A DNA stretch of 59,008 nucleotides from Anaerolineaceae bacterium. Its GTDB lineage: Bacteria; Chloroflexota; Anaerolineae; Anaerolineales; Anaerolineaceae. Made by a program: the position numbers and the translations under genes. The notes under the pieces were generated by a model. The model was not told the DNA's origin. It saw nothing but the letters and a program-made list of their open reading frames with translations, and ran no database searches. Below are positions 42,500-50,986 of the stretch, one piece after another. The stretch lies in assembly GCA_002702705.1 (NCBI GenBank), contig PABH01000002.1, forward strand, positions 1 to 59,008. Direction: 5' to 3'. Numbering within the stretch: position 1 is the first letter of the stretch; the number at the start of each line of letters is the position of its first letter.

Positions 42500-43648
42500 A
42501 TGACTTACTCAAAAACCAAGCAGCCACATGTGCTTTTCCTGTTTTCTGATACAGGAGGAGGTCATCGCAGTGCAGCAGAAGCGATCATCGAAGCGATCGA
42601 TCTTGATTTCCCAAATCAAATTTCAACAGAAATGGTTGATTTTTTCAAAGCATATGCGCCGCCGCCATTCAATCTTGCATCTGATCTGTATCCTCCAATG
42701 GCCAGGGTACCTGATATGTGGGAGTTCGGATATAGGTTGAGTGATGATCCTCAGCGTACTCGAATATTTTATAACTTAATGTGGCCTTATATCCGGCGAG
42801 CAATCTACAGGTTACTTAACGATCATCCATACGATCTGCTGGTCACGGTACATCCCGTCCCAGTGTTTCCAGTCAGCCGAGCATTGAAGCCAGGTTTTCC
42901 ACCATTTATCACTGTCGTTACCGATATGGTTTCGACGCATACCTGGTGGTTTAACCAACGTTCTGATCTAATCTTTGTACCCACTGAAATCGCGAGGCAT
43001 AGAGGAATAGCTAATGGGCTCAAACCCGATCAAATTCGCGTAGTTGGACTACCTGTTGCCCAGCGCTTTTGCATGCCCTCGGAAAGTGGTCAATACTTCC
43101 GCGCCCAAATGGGTTGGCCGCAAGAGCTGCCAGTGATCTTACTCATTGGGGGTGGAGATGGAATGGGGCCTCTTGCCAAGGTGGCACGAGCGATCTCCGC
43201 TGCCCACCTCAACGCAACCATGGTGGTGGTGACCGGTCGCAACCATAAGCTCAAGGCACAACTTGAAGCTGAAGAATGGTCGATGCCCACCTTTATTTAT
43301 GGATTTGTGCGCGAGATGCCCGATTTTATGCGCAGTGCGGACATTCTATTGACCAAAGCAGGACCTGGCACCATCAGCGAAGCCTTTATCGCCGGCCTGC
43401 CGATGATCCTTTACAGTCACATGCCAAGACAGGAAGATGGCAACGTGTCGTATGTAGTCACTGAGGGTGCTGGTGTTTGGGCACCCGAGCCCACCCGCAT
43501 CATTGAGGTATTAAGAAACTGGCTTGATCATCCCGATGAGCGTGAAAAGGTTGCTGCCTACGGCCACCGCCTTGCCAGACCTGATGCTTCCCACCTGGTC
43601 GCATGTGCCATTGCGGATCAACTGGGCGTGACTGAAAGAATAATTTAA
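42500..43648 (+). CDS. MGDG-synthase-like glycosyltransferase (GT28, UgtP type)
   Basis: A 382-residue GT-B glycosyltransferase. The N-terminal domain starts with VLFLFSDTGGGHRSAAEAI, the signature of monogalactosyldiacylglycerol synthase and UgtP-type enzymes; the C-terminal nucleotide-sugar domain has LLIGGGDGMGPL and the GT28 motif TKAGPGTISEAFIAGLPMIL. These proteins add sugars to diacylglycerol at the membrane inner face. It strongly supports a glycolipid function for the cluster. The ATG at 42500 follows AAGG; the long frame upstream is not part of the family. Confidence 0.92.
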   Translation: MTYSKTKQPHVLFLFSDTGGGHRSAAEAIIEAIDLDFPNQISTEMVDFFKAYAPPPFNLASDLYPPMARVPDMWEFGYRLSDDPQRTRIFYNLMWPYIRRAIYRLLNDHPYDLLVTVHPVPVFPVSRALKPGFPPFITVVTDMVSTHTWWFNQRSDLIFVPTEIARHRGIANGLKPDQIRVVGLPVAQRFCMPSESGQYFRAQMGWPQELPVILLIGGGDGMGPLAKVARAISAAHLNATMVVVTGRNHKLKAQLEAEEWSMPTFIYGFVREMPDFMRSADILLTKAGPGTISEAFIAGLPMILYSHMPRQEDGNVSYVVTEGAGVWAPEPTRIIEVLRNWLDHPDEREKVAAYGHRLARPDASHLVACAIADQLGVTERII

Positions 43649-43661
43649 AGGATATTGGTAT

Positions 43662-44534
43662 ATGAAAACAAACAAATATTCGCATCGAACGTCGCTGCAA
43701 GGTCGAAATAACCCATGCTTAACCGTCATCATTCCTACGTTAAATGAAATTGCGTATCTACCCGGATTGTTTGATACTCTGGACGTGCAAACTCGTCTTC
43801 CGGATGAAGTCATCGTAGCGGATGCTGGTTCGACGGACGGCACAGCAGAACTGGCGCGAACACGTGGCGCGCGAGTAGTACGCGGTGGAATGCCAGCAAT
43901 TGGGCGCAACGCGGGAGCTCATGCAGCTGGGGGAAATCTCCTACTCTTCCTCGATGCCGATGTGCTGCCGCCGTCCGATTTCATTGCACGTGTTTTGGAA
44001 GAATTTGAACGTAAAGAATATGATGTCGCCACATGCTTCATTGCAGCATTAGACGAAAACCCACTGGATCGGATGATTTGCGTGGGTACAAACCTGTATT
44101 TCCGGATCATCCAACCGGTTTCCCCGCACGCCCCCGGCTTTTGCATTTTATCAAAGCGCATCGTCCACGAAAAGATGGGGGGGTTCGATGAATCGCTTGC
44201 GCTCAGCGAGGATATTGACTATGCTCGCCGTGCAAAACGGTATGGAAAGTTCGGAATAATGACAAGTGCCCGCATTCCGGTCTCAATGCGGCGGGTAGGG
44301 AAAGAGGGTCTTATGGGGCTTGGTCTAAAATACGCCTGGTGCGAGATACATGCACTGGTGGGAAAACCGGTACGTGAAGCTCCTTTTGAATATGAGTTCG
44401 GAACATTCAGCCCGCTCCAAGCATCTACCAGTCGAGCATTAATTAATAAAGATGCCATATACCGACAATGGAAGAAATTTTGGTATCCGCTGCAAAGATT
44501 CAGCCACAATATTCGTGATCAATTCAACCACTGA
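43662..44534 (+). CDS. Glycosyltransferase family 2 protein
   Basis: A 290-residue GT-A enzyme. LTVIIPTLNEIAYLPGLFDTL at the start, DEVIVADAGSTDGTAELA, GRNAGAHAAGGNLLLFLDADVLPP (DxD at DAD) and GGFDESLALSEDIDYARRAKRYG are the classic family 2 blocks. There is no hydrophobic anchor. It begins 13 bases after the GT28 gene and probably extends the same glycolipid headgroup or a polyprenyl-linked sugar. G+C content resembles the GT28 gene, unlike the AT-rich family 2 gene upstream. Confidence 0.9.
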   Translation: MKTNKYSHRTSLQGRNNPCLTVIIPTLNEIAYLPGLFDTLDVQTRLPDEVIVADAGSTDGTAELARTRGARVVRGGMPAIGRNAGAHAAGGNLLLFLDADVLPPSDFIARVLEEFERKEYDVATCFIAALDENPLDRMICVGTNLYFRIIQPVSPHAPGFCILSKRIVHEKMGGFDESLALSEDIDYARRAKRYGKFGIMTSARIPVSMRRVGKEGLMGLGLKYAWCEIHALVGKPVREAPFEYEFGTFSPLQASTSRALINKDAIYRQWKKFWYPLQRFSHNIRDQFNH

Positions 44535-44589
44535 ATGGCATCGGTGCTAATGGGCGTCAGATAATAATGTTGCCGCAGGAAAAAGAATT

Positions 44590-44898
44590 TTGCATGAAAG
44601 ATACGAAATGTTAATTATGTTTTCAACCCTGCATAATATTCTTAATAGAGCTTTAATTGTTGGATTGGCTTTGCTTATTCCGAGCACACCCCTAAATGGT
44701 TGTGTCAAATGGATCATCATCGACGGATTAGTCGCAAACAACAAGTTTGGAAATATTGTTGTTCATTTCTTTATTTCGATCCAGAAACAAATAGATCGAT
44801 TTTATTCTATAAAAGTCTCAATGATGACAAAAGCCTCGGCAATTATTTCCGCCCACAATGTTAGGAGAAAAATAATGGAGATAATCTACTCTCAATGA
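44590..44898 (+). CDS. Doubtful small hydrophobic open frame
   Basis: A 102-codon frame starting with TTG (ATG at 44608 possible), with one hydrophobic stretch LIVGLALLIPSTP. It fills the 360-base gap between the family 2 gene and the MBL-fold gene and overlaps the latter by 4 bases. There is no family resemblance. It could be a small membrane protein or decayed sequence. Confidence 0.25.
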   Translation: MHERYEMLIMFSTLHNILNRALIVGLALLIPSTPLNGCVKWIIIDGLVANNKFGNIVVHFFISIQKQIDRFYSIKVSMMTKASAIISAHNVRRKIMEIIYSQ

Positions 44899-45563
44899 AA
44901 GTGCGTTTTCTCGGTCATTCCTGTATAGAAATTATTGGCTATCGCCATATTTTGATTGATCCGGACTTTACCATTGAGCCCGAACCAGGCATAGAGTATA
45001 TCTGTATTACCCATGGTCATCAAGATCATATTGGGCGAATTGCTGAGATTCCTACAGGTTTGGTTATTGCCTCACCTGATGTATGCCAAATGGCAATCCA
45101 AATGGGGGTATCACACCATCGTCTGAGACCCGTGCAGCCCGGCGAACAGATTGCAAATATCCTGATTTTACCCGGGTATAGCCAGACCAAAGGTTATTTC
45201 TATAGTTTTTTGTATTTTCTTTTGTATAGAAGGAAACCAGAACCAGCTACAACGCCCCTCTCATTCCTTATCTTGGATGATGCAAGTTTGTTGCATATTG
45301 GTGATGCGCATAAAGCTCCCCTGAATGTGAAACCGGATATCTTGTGCTTACCCTGGCGTAGGGCACCTCTCTTTACATCTTACTATAAAAAAGTGTTAGT
45401 GAGCACAGCCAAGCAATTTCAGGCACCTTATGTTATTCCAATCCATCATGACATGCCTTCTACCATCACGGATACATCCGAGTTGTACAGGCGGCTTGAA
45501 GCTACTCTGCTGGACGAGAAAAAGTGGTATTCATTTAATCAGCATCGACTAGAAACGGATTAG
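44895..45563 (+). CDS. MBL-fold metal-dependent hydrolase, copy 2
   Basis: A 222-residue paralogue of the protein at 31615, very similar along its whole length. The metal motif is THGHQDHIG, further ligands are in LHIGDAH and PIHHD. The lid region reads FYSFLYFLLYRRK, again hydrophobic, which fits contact with a lipid or membrane. It is followed after 57 bases by a degV gene, the same order as the first copy. There is no signal peptide. Reaction unknown; phosphodiesterase or lipid-amide/ester hydrolysis are possible for UlaG-like proteins. Confidence 0.88.
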   Translation: MKVRFLGHSCIEIIGYRHILIDPDFTIEPEPGIEYICITHGHQDHIGRIAEIPTGLVIASPDVCQMAIQMGVSHHRLRPVQPGEQIANILILPGYSQTKGYFYSFLYFLLYRRKPEPATTPLSFLILDDASLLHIGDAHKAPLNVKPDILCLPWRRAPLFTSYYKKVLVSTAKQFQAPYVIPIHHDMPSTITDTSELYRRLEATLLDEKKWYSFNQHRLETD

Positions 45564-45620
45564 TGTATCCCATTGATAGGATGAATAACAAATTAACTTT
45601 TAATATTTGAAGGAGACATT

Positions 45621-45873
45621 ATGAAAAACATTGTAATAATTACGGATACAGATAGCAGCTTGCCCATTGATTTAACAGCACGATATGAAATCCGCCAAGT
45701 GCCCATTAACTTGCATATCGATGGTGAAACTTATGAAACGGGAGTGGACATAGATGACCACCTTTTATTTGAAAAGCTGGAAAAGTTTAACAAATATCCA
45801 ACAACATCAGCTCCTTCTCCAGAAGCCTTTGCCAAAGCGTTTAGGGCGTCAATTTCCGAGGGTGCCCAATCCA
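45621..45873 (+). pseudogene. DegV-family protein truncated by ISAs1-type element
   Basis: The N-terminal 84 codons of a DegV protein: IVIITDTDSSLPIDLTARY, then PTTSAPSPEAFAKAF and ISEGAQ. The coding sequence runs straight into the left inverted repeat of the insertion sequence at 45874. No degV continuation is found to the right of the element, so about 200 codons are lost. The ribosome binding site GAAGGAGA and the start are intact. Third DegV in the window, paired with MBL-fold copy 2. Confidence 0.9.
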
Positions 45874-47121
45874 CAGGGCAAACGCATCTAAATTAAAGTA
45901 GACAGGAAAGGACAGATGAATTATCCTCTTAGAAAAGAAAAATAAGAGGAAAAAATGGCAGACCAGATATCAGCAGGGATAGAAAAACATTTTGGCAACA
46001 TAGAAGATCCACGAATAGAACGAACAAAGTTACATAAATTGGTAGATATATTGGTAATAGCGATTTGTGCGGTCATTGCGGGAGCAGATAATTGGGAAGA
46101 TATTGAAGAATTTGGCAAAGCGCGAATAGAATGGTTTCAGACCATCTTGGAAATACCCAATGGAATACCATCCCATGATACATTTAATCGGTTATTTGCA
46201 CGCCTTGAGCCTGAACAATTCCAAAATAGTTTTATCAGTTGGATGAAGAGTGCAAGCGAACTAATTGGAGGGCAGGTCATAGCAATCGACGGGAAAGTAG
46301 TGCGTCGATCACATGATAATGGGATCGGAAAATCAGCTATTGATATGGTGAGTGCATGGGCAACGGCGAATCAGTTGGTATTAGGCCAGGTGAAAGTAGA
46401 CGAGAAATCGAATGAGATAACGGCTATTCCTGTTCTACTAGATGCATTGGAGATTGCAGGGTGCATTATCACGATCGATGCCATGGGTTGTCAGACTGAA
46501 ATTGCAAAAAAGATAGTAGATCGCAAGGGGGAGTATGGGCTGGCTTTGAAGGGAAACCAAGGAAATTTACGCGAAGATGTTGAACTTTTATTTAATGATC
46601 TAGAAAAAAGCCAATATAAAAACTTTTCATTCGACTATGAAAAAACGGTTGATAAAAATCATGGTCGGATTGAAATACGTGAATGTTGGGCAATCTCAGA
46701 CCGGGAAATTTTACGTCATTTACGAGGATTCGATAATTGGGAGAAATTGGAGACCGTTTCACTCATCCGCTCAGAGCGAAGGATAGGAGATGAAACCAGT
46801 GTCGAGGATCGCTTTTATATAACCAGTTTTACAGGTGCATCAAAAATATTAGGTGCGATTCGGTCACATTGGGGTATTGAAAATCAGTTGCATTGGGTTT
46901 TAGATATTGCTTTTGACGAAGATCACTCCAGAATTCGTAAGGATTATGGCTCTGACAACTTTGCGGTGTTGAGGCATATCGCTCTAAATTTACTCAAGCA
47001 GGAGAAAACCTGTAAACGTGGCATGAAAGGCAAACGACTTTTGGCTGGTTGGAACCATGATTATCTTATAACTGTTCTGTTAGGTTTGAATCAGGTGGCT
47101 AATTAAGATGCGTTTGCCCTG
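45874..47121 (+). mobile_element. ISAs1-family insertion sequence, complete
   Basis: Ends are CAGGGCAAACGCATCT at 45874-45889 and its inverted counterpart AGATGCGTTTGCCCTG at 47106-47121; total 1248 bp with one transposase. Flanking bases on the two sides do not match, so no target duplication is visible, and the interrupted degV gene does not resume on the right. This implies a deletion or rearrangement next to the element after insertion. Confidence 0.92.
45955..47106 (+). CDS. ISAs1-family transposase
   Basis: A 383-residue DDE transposase. The N-terminal IEDPRIERTKLHKLVDILVI and GADNWEDIEEFGKARIEW are diagnostic of the ISAs1 group; IAIDGKVVRRSHDN gives the first catalytic Asp, ITIDAMGCQTEIAKKI the second, and GIENQLHWVLDIAFDEDHSRIR the Glu region. 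The frame is intact and fills the element between the inverted repeats, so the element may still be mobile. Confidence 0.95.
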   Translation: MADQISAGIEKHFGNIEDPRIERTKLHKLVDILVIAICAVIAGADNWEDIEEFGKARIEWFQTILEIPNGIPSHDTFNRLFARLEPEQFQNSFISWMKSASELIGGQVIAIDGKVVRRSHDNGIGKSAIDMVSAWATANQLVLGQVKVDEKSNEITAIPVLLDALEIAGCIITIDAMGCQTEIAKKIVDRKGEYGLALKGNQGNLREDVELLFNDLEKSQYKNFSFDYEKTVDKNHGRIEIRECWAISDREILRHLRGFDNWEKLETVSLIRSERRIGDETSVEDRFYITSFTGASKILGAIRSHWGIENQLHWVLDIAFDEDHSRIRKDYGSDNFAVLRHIALNLLKQEKTCKRGMKGKRLLAGWNHDYLITVLLGLNQVAN

Positions 47122-47223
47122 AGAGAGGCTGTTGAAAAAGAAGTTACAAATTGACTAAAATGCCTGAATATGATTCAATTAGGTATCCTCAGCAGGCAGG
47201 TGAAAAAATGAAACACCAATGAT

Positions 47224-47504
47224 ATGTTGAAACCAACTCAAATTCCTTTTTTGGAGATTATCTATATGATCGGATTGTCCCACAAGAACACTTTCTGCGA
47301 AAACTGCGGGAAGTGGTGGATTGGCTGAATTTCACCGAGCAACTGATCAAGTTGTTTAAGAGACAAGGAGTAGTAGGGTGACTGCCATTTGATCCGGCCT
47401 TGGTGTTGAAAGTGGAAGTGATTGCCTATTTGTACAAATTGTCAGTATGCCAGATGGAAGTATATGTGAATGAGAATCTACCGGCGAAATATTTTGTAGG
47501 CTAG
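47224..47504 (+). pseudogene. Degenerate fragment of IS5/IS1182-like transposase
   Basis: N-terminal pieces of a DUF772-type transposase appear in shifting frames: MLKPTQIP, then YDRIVPQEHFLRKLREVVDW, then FDPALVLKVEVIAYLY and LPAKYFVG before TAG. At least two frame changes and a stop are present and the catalytic part is absent. It lies next to the ISAs1 element and marks a region that has taken repeated insertions. Confidence 0.75.
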
Positions 47505-47568
47505 TGGATGGGAAAGGCCGGATCTTTCTTTGCTAACGATATTTCGGGAACGGTTATTGAAGAATTTC

Positions 47569-47609
47569 ACACTCCACCCCAACTTTACACAAGAAAAGGG
47601 GTGGAGTGT
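47569..47609. repeat. Perfect 12-bp inverted repeat
   Basis: ACACTCCACCCC (47569-47580) pairs with GGGGTGGAGTGT (47598-47609) around a 17-base A-rich loop. It lies just after the transposase fragment and downstream of the minus-strand lipoprotein gene, so it is either its terminator or the surviving end of the degraded element. Confidence 0.55.
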
Positions 47610-47654
47610 ATATACTTTGCGGATGTACCCCATGTATTTATGGGACGGATACGG

Positions 47655-47996
47655 TTAAGGAAGATCATCCAATGGATCACCAGCCTGATTGGCGGCATCT
47701 AGTGTGTTGATCAAGTTGAGCAGGTCTTCTGCTTGCGTGTCATTAGAAGCATCTGGCGAATCGACTTTAGTGGCCGGTGTAATGTTTTCATCTGCACCTG
47801 GAGTGGTAGTTGGAGTGGAAGTTGGAGTGGTAGTTGGATCGCCAGGGGAGGTCGTGGGCAGGTTTTCTTGCGGCTGGGATAGGTCCGGGGTTATGGTAGC
47901 GTTCAACCACCGCCCACCCAAGGCGCACCCGCTGAGTGTGAAGACCAGCAGCAGCATAACCGCCAGGCGTATAATGTTCGTGGAAGAATTTTTCAT
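47655..47996 (-). CDS. Small Thr/Pro-rich lipoprotein
   Basis: A 113-residue exported protein. The signal peptide ends in the lipobox LSGC at about residue 24. A low-complexity linker with repeated TTTP and TPTS follows, then an acidic tail with DLLNLINTLDAANQAGDPLDD. This layout suggests a lipid-anchored surface or signalling peptide. It is 23 bases downstream of the secreted protein gene and on the same strand, so it is probably co-transcribed with it. No family known to me. Confidence 0.65.
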   Translation of the reverse strand: MKNSSTNIIRLAVMLLLVFTLSGCALGGRWLNATITPDLSQPQENLPTTSPGDPTTTPTSTPTTTPGADENITPATKVDSPDASNDTQAEDLLNLINTLDAANQAGDPLDDLP

Positions 47997-48019
47997 CGAC
48001 GATTCTCCAGTCTTACTTA

Positions 48020-48589
48020 CTAATCACGGTAGGTTTGCAGTGCCATCCGCAAGTTGAGGGTGGCTTGAGTGAGTGTCAAGTGCGCCTGGCGCAAATACTG
48101 TCCGGCGCTGCGCAAAGTATCTAGTGCGGTGTCCCGATCGACAACTTGACCAGAAGCATCAAACCCGGCTGGGTTGGCCAACAGGCTGGCAGCCGCGGCG
48201 TTGTTAGCCTCGGACTGGCTGATAGCCTGGGTGAAAGCACTCAGGGCACTTTCCAACGAGGAAGTATCTTTTCCGGAGCTATTCTGGTTGTCAATAAATG
48301 TCTGGGTGTTTTCAGCAACGGTGTGTGCCAGAGTCAGGCGGGTTTGTTGGTTGTTCATGGCCAGTTTCTCCCGGATCAGCAAGTTTTCGAGAGCGGTGCC
48401 ATCCAGTGTTGGCAAGGCGGACAGGGTAGCGCGTATCGGAGCGACGGTTTCTCTCCAGGGGACAGGTGTCCTTTCAACGGCAAAGTCCTGTCCGGCTACA
48501 GCCTGGGCGGTGCCAAGTGAGACGAAGAGGCTAAAAGCCACTACGCCCAATAAAATTATGGATACTGCGATTACATTCTTTGTTTTCAT
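48020..48589 (-). CDS. Secreted helical protein of unknown family
   Basis: A 189-residue protein with an N-terminal signal peptide (IAVSIILLGVVAFSLFVSLGTAQAVA, probable cleavage after AQA). The mature part is nearly all helix, with LRSAGQYLRQAHLTLTQATLNLRMALQTYRD at the end, resembling extracytoplasmic helical-bundle sensors or partners. ATG at 48589 follows AAGGAGA. Divergent from the two-component system, with shared control region, so it may be the target or a helper of this system; that is inferred. Confidence 0.7.
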   Translation of the reverse strand: MKTKNVIAVSIILLGVVAFSLFVSLGTAQAVAGQDFAVERTPVPWRETVAPIRATLSALPTLDGTALENLLIREKLAMNNQQTRLTLAHTVAENTQTFIDNQNSSGKDTSSLESALSAFTQAISQSEANNAAAASLLANPAGFDASGQVVDRDTALDTLRSAGQYLRQAHLTLTQATLNLRMALQTYRD

Positions 48590-48711
48590 ACATTCTCCTT
48601 GGTTTCTTAGCTGTTGGCGGATGGGTTGAAAGATCATGTTCCGTCAATCGGCTGTTAGTTGAATTTGATCATCCTTATCATCCCACCATCCAGTAATGCG
48701 AGTATGATAGC

Positions 48712-48742
48712 ATTGTAAAAAAATTGTAAGCGTTTCGCTTAC
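48712..48742. promoter_or_regulatory. Candidate response-regulator site between TCS and secreted protein
   Basis: ATTGTAA occurs twice as a direct repeat 11 bases apart (48712-48718, 48723-48729), the spacing used by OmpR/PhoB-type regulators. Overlapping it is the inverted repeat GTAAGCG-TTT-CGCTTAC (48726-48742). It lies in the divergent control region. Confidence 0.45.
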
Positions 48743-48796
48743 CCAACTAGTTATACTATTGAATAAGGAAACATGAATCGTAAGGAGACTGAATAA

Positions 48797-49483
48797 ATGA
48801 AGGGCGAATTAATTCTGATCATAGAGGACGAGGCCAATATCATTAAATTGGATCGTTTATATTTAGAGCGTGAAGGCTTCACGGTCGAATCTGCGATGGA
48901 TGGGCAAGCCGGGCTGCAGGCGATCGAACGCCTTCACCCTGCCCTGGTGGTGCTGGATATAATGTTACCGGTGATGGATGGACTGGCGGTGTGTCAGGCG
49001 TTGCGTGTGGCGAAGAACTCGGTGCCAGTCATCATGGCCACAGCCCGGGATGAGGACATCGATAAGATACTCGGACTGGAATTAGGTGCGGACGATTACC
49101 TGACCAAGCCGTACAACCCACGCGAATTGGTGGCGCGCGTGAAGGCGGTGCTGCGTCGTACAGCACCCGGCGAGGGTGAATCAGAATCAGTTGGTGTGTT
49201 GCGTTACGGCGATTTGACACTAGACTCAGAACAGCACGAAGTGCACGTTGGTGAAGAGTTAGTGGCGCTACGCGCTCAGGAGTTCGCAGTGCTACATGTA
49301 CTAATGACTCATCCTGGAATTGCCTTTACTCGTGAACGTTTGTTGATGTTGGCGTGGGGGTTCGATTTTTACGGGCAGACGCGCACCGTGGATGTGCACA
49401 TTGCCCAATTGCGCAAGAAACTACACTCCAGTCAGGTGAAAATCGAAACTGTACCTGGTATTGGCTACAAGATGGTGGTCTAA
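48797..49483 (+). CDS. OmpR/PhoB-family response regulator
   Basis: A 228-residue two-domain regulator. The receiver domain has the acidic pair Glu10-Asp11, phosphorylation site Asp54 in VVLDIMLP, Thr in MATARDED and Lys in YLTKPYN. The C-terminal winged helix ends with RTVDVHIAQLRKKL and VKIETVPGIGYKMVV. It is directly followed by the histidine kinase gene (stop and ATG adjacent). Ribosome binding site AAGGAG precedes the ATG. It probably binds the repeat at 48712-48742 and controls the divergent secreted protein. Confidence 0.95.
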   Translation: MKGELILIIEDEANIIKLDRLYLEREGFTVESAMDGQAGLQAIERLHPALVVLDIMLPVMDGLAVCQALRVAKNSVPVIMATARDEDIDKILGLELGADDYLTKPYNPRELVARVKAVLRRTAPGEGESESVGVLRYGDLTLDSEQHEVHVGEELVALRAQEFAVLHVLMTHPGIAFTRERLLMLAWGFDFYGQTRTVDVHIAQLRKKLHSSQVKIETVPGIGYKMVV

Positions 49484-50878
49484 ATGAGTACATCCCTACG
49501 CACACGCATGTTGCTTTCCTACGGCTTGTTGATTATCGTACTAATGTGTCTGTTCAGCGTCGGGTTGCTGGCCAGTCTATTGCGAAACCCGTTGGTGTAC
49601 GAGAGCTCTGCCCAACAACTACGCACAGCCCAACGCATGGTCAGTACGCACGCTGAGCTTCTGACATCCATTTCTGCTACCCCAGACATTGACTTGATGG
49701 AGAAGGCTGTTCGTTTGTTGAACATGCGGGTAGTTTTCGTGCGGGAGGATGGGACGATGGTTGCCGATTCACAAGGGGATTCAGCAGCTCGCTTGCGCAC
49801 ACAGCCCGTGCGTTTGAAGCTTCTGGCGCAGCGTAATGAAATTGCTTTTTTGCGCGACGATTCGAACCACCTATGGCTGGTACTGGTCCAATCGATCGAC
49901 GCGCATTCCTATCTGTTACTGGCAGTGAGCCGGCCGCGGCTGCTCATTCTTGAGTTATTTACCAATGATTTCCTGCGCCCGGTAGTGCTGACCGGTCTCG
50001 TTGGACTGGTGTTGGCATTATTGATCGCCTTGGGATTGGCGCAATGGATCAGCTCACCGCTCAAGCGTATTGGTCTGGCGGCGGATGCGGTGGCCACCGG
50101 GCGGTACAAGCCTATTACACCTACAGGTCCGGAAGAGGTGCGCCTCCTGGCGAATTCGTTCAATCGTATGACACAACGTGTGCAGGATGCGATACATTCG
50201 CAGCGCGATCTGGTCGCTAACGTTTCGCATGAATTGAAAACCCCGTTGACCTCTATCCAGGGCTTTACCCAGTCGATTCTGGACGGTGTTTCGCAAACCC
50301 CGGAAGAGATTCATCAGGCAGCCGAAACAATTTTCAATGAGAGCAATAGGATGAACCGCCTGGTGCAGGATCTGGTGACCCTGGCGCGGTTGGAAACTGA
50401 GATGGCGGACTTGCATAAATCGCCTGTGGACATCAGCGCGCTGGTGCGCGGTGTGACCGAAAAGTTTCGTCCCCAAACAGCCCAGACTGGGGTGCAGTTA
50501 AACCTGGATGTACCTGACCTGAACTGGTTGTTGGGAGATGAAGACCGGTTGGTGCAGGTGATCACCAATCTGGTGGATAACGCCATCAAGTACACTCCCA
50601 GCGGGGGCGTAGTTGGGATTAGCGCCCGTTCTCGCGGCAATAACATCGAAATCCGTGTGGCGGATAACGGTCAGGGTATCGACCCGGTCGACCGCGAGCG
50701 CATTTTCCAGCGTTTCTACCGTGCCGACCGCTCACAACCTGGTACCGGTCTGGGATTGACGATTACACGCCAGATTGTTCAGGCTCATGGTGGAACCATT
50801 CGCGTCGAAGGTAATTTCCCACGCGGCAGTGTGTTCATCGTTGAATTGCCATGTTCAACTGACCTGAGACAATCTTAG
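49484..50878 (+). CDS. Sensor histidine kinase
   Basis: A 464-residue membrane kinase. Two membrane helices (residues about 10-32 and 165-185) bracket an extracellular sensor domain of roughly 130 residues; a HAMP linker follows (SPLKRIGLAADAVATGRY). The phospho-acceptor His lies in NVSHELKTPLTSIQGF near residue 248, the N-box is LVDNAIKYTPSGG, the G-boxes RVADNGQGIDP and GTGLGL. All kinase motifs are present. It pairs with the response regulator upstream. The signal is unknown; the sensor domain has no name that I recognise. Confidence 0.95.
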   Translation: MSTSLRTRMLLSYGLLIIVLMCLFSVGLLASLLRNPLVYESSAQQLRTAQRMVSTHAELLTSISATPDIDLMEKAVRLLNMRVVFVREDGTMVADSQGDSAARLRTQPVRLKLLAQRNEIAFLRDDSNHLWLVLVQSIDAHSYLLLAVSRPRLLILELFTNDFLRPVVLTGLVGLVLALLIALGLAQWISSPLKRIGLAADAVATGRYKPITPTGPEEVRLLANSFNRMTQRVQDAIHSQRDLVANVSHELKTPLTSIQGFTQSILDGVSQTPEEIHQAAETIFNESNRMNRLVQDLVTLARLETEMADLHKSPVDISALVRGVTEKFRPQTAQTGVQLNLDVPDLNWLLGDEDRLVQVITNLVDNAIKYTPSGGVVGISARSRGNNIEIRVADNGQGIDPVDRERIFQRFYRADRSQPGTGLGLTITRQIVQAHGGTIRVEGNFPRGSVFIVELPCSTDLRQS

Positions 50879-50986
50879 CTAGGTATTAACCATAGAGGCA
50901 GAGGTTTATTCCTTTCTCCGCTCTTTAAAATTATTATCCTGCCACTGCTGCCAACTTCAGAGGAGCTTTATGTCATTTTGCTTAAT

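Noticed and set aside
47508-47702. 64-codon plus-strand frame over the inverted repeat
   Set aside because: It spans the hairpin and the end of the lipoprotein gene; no coding features.
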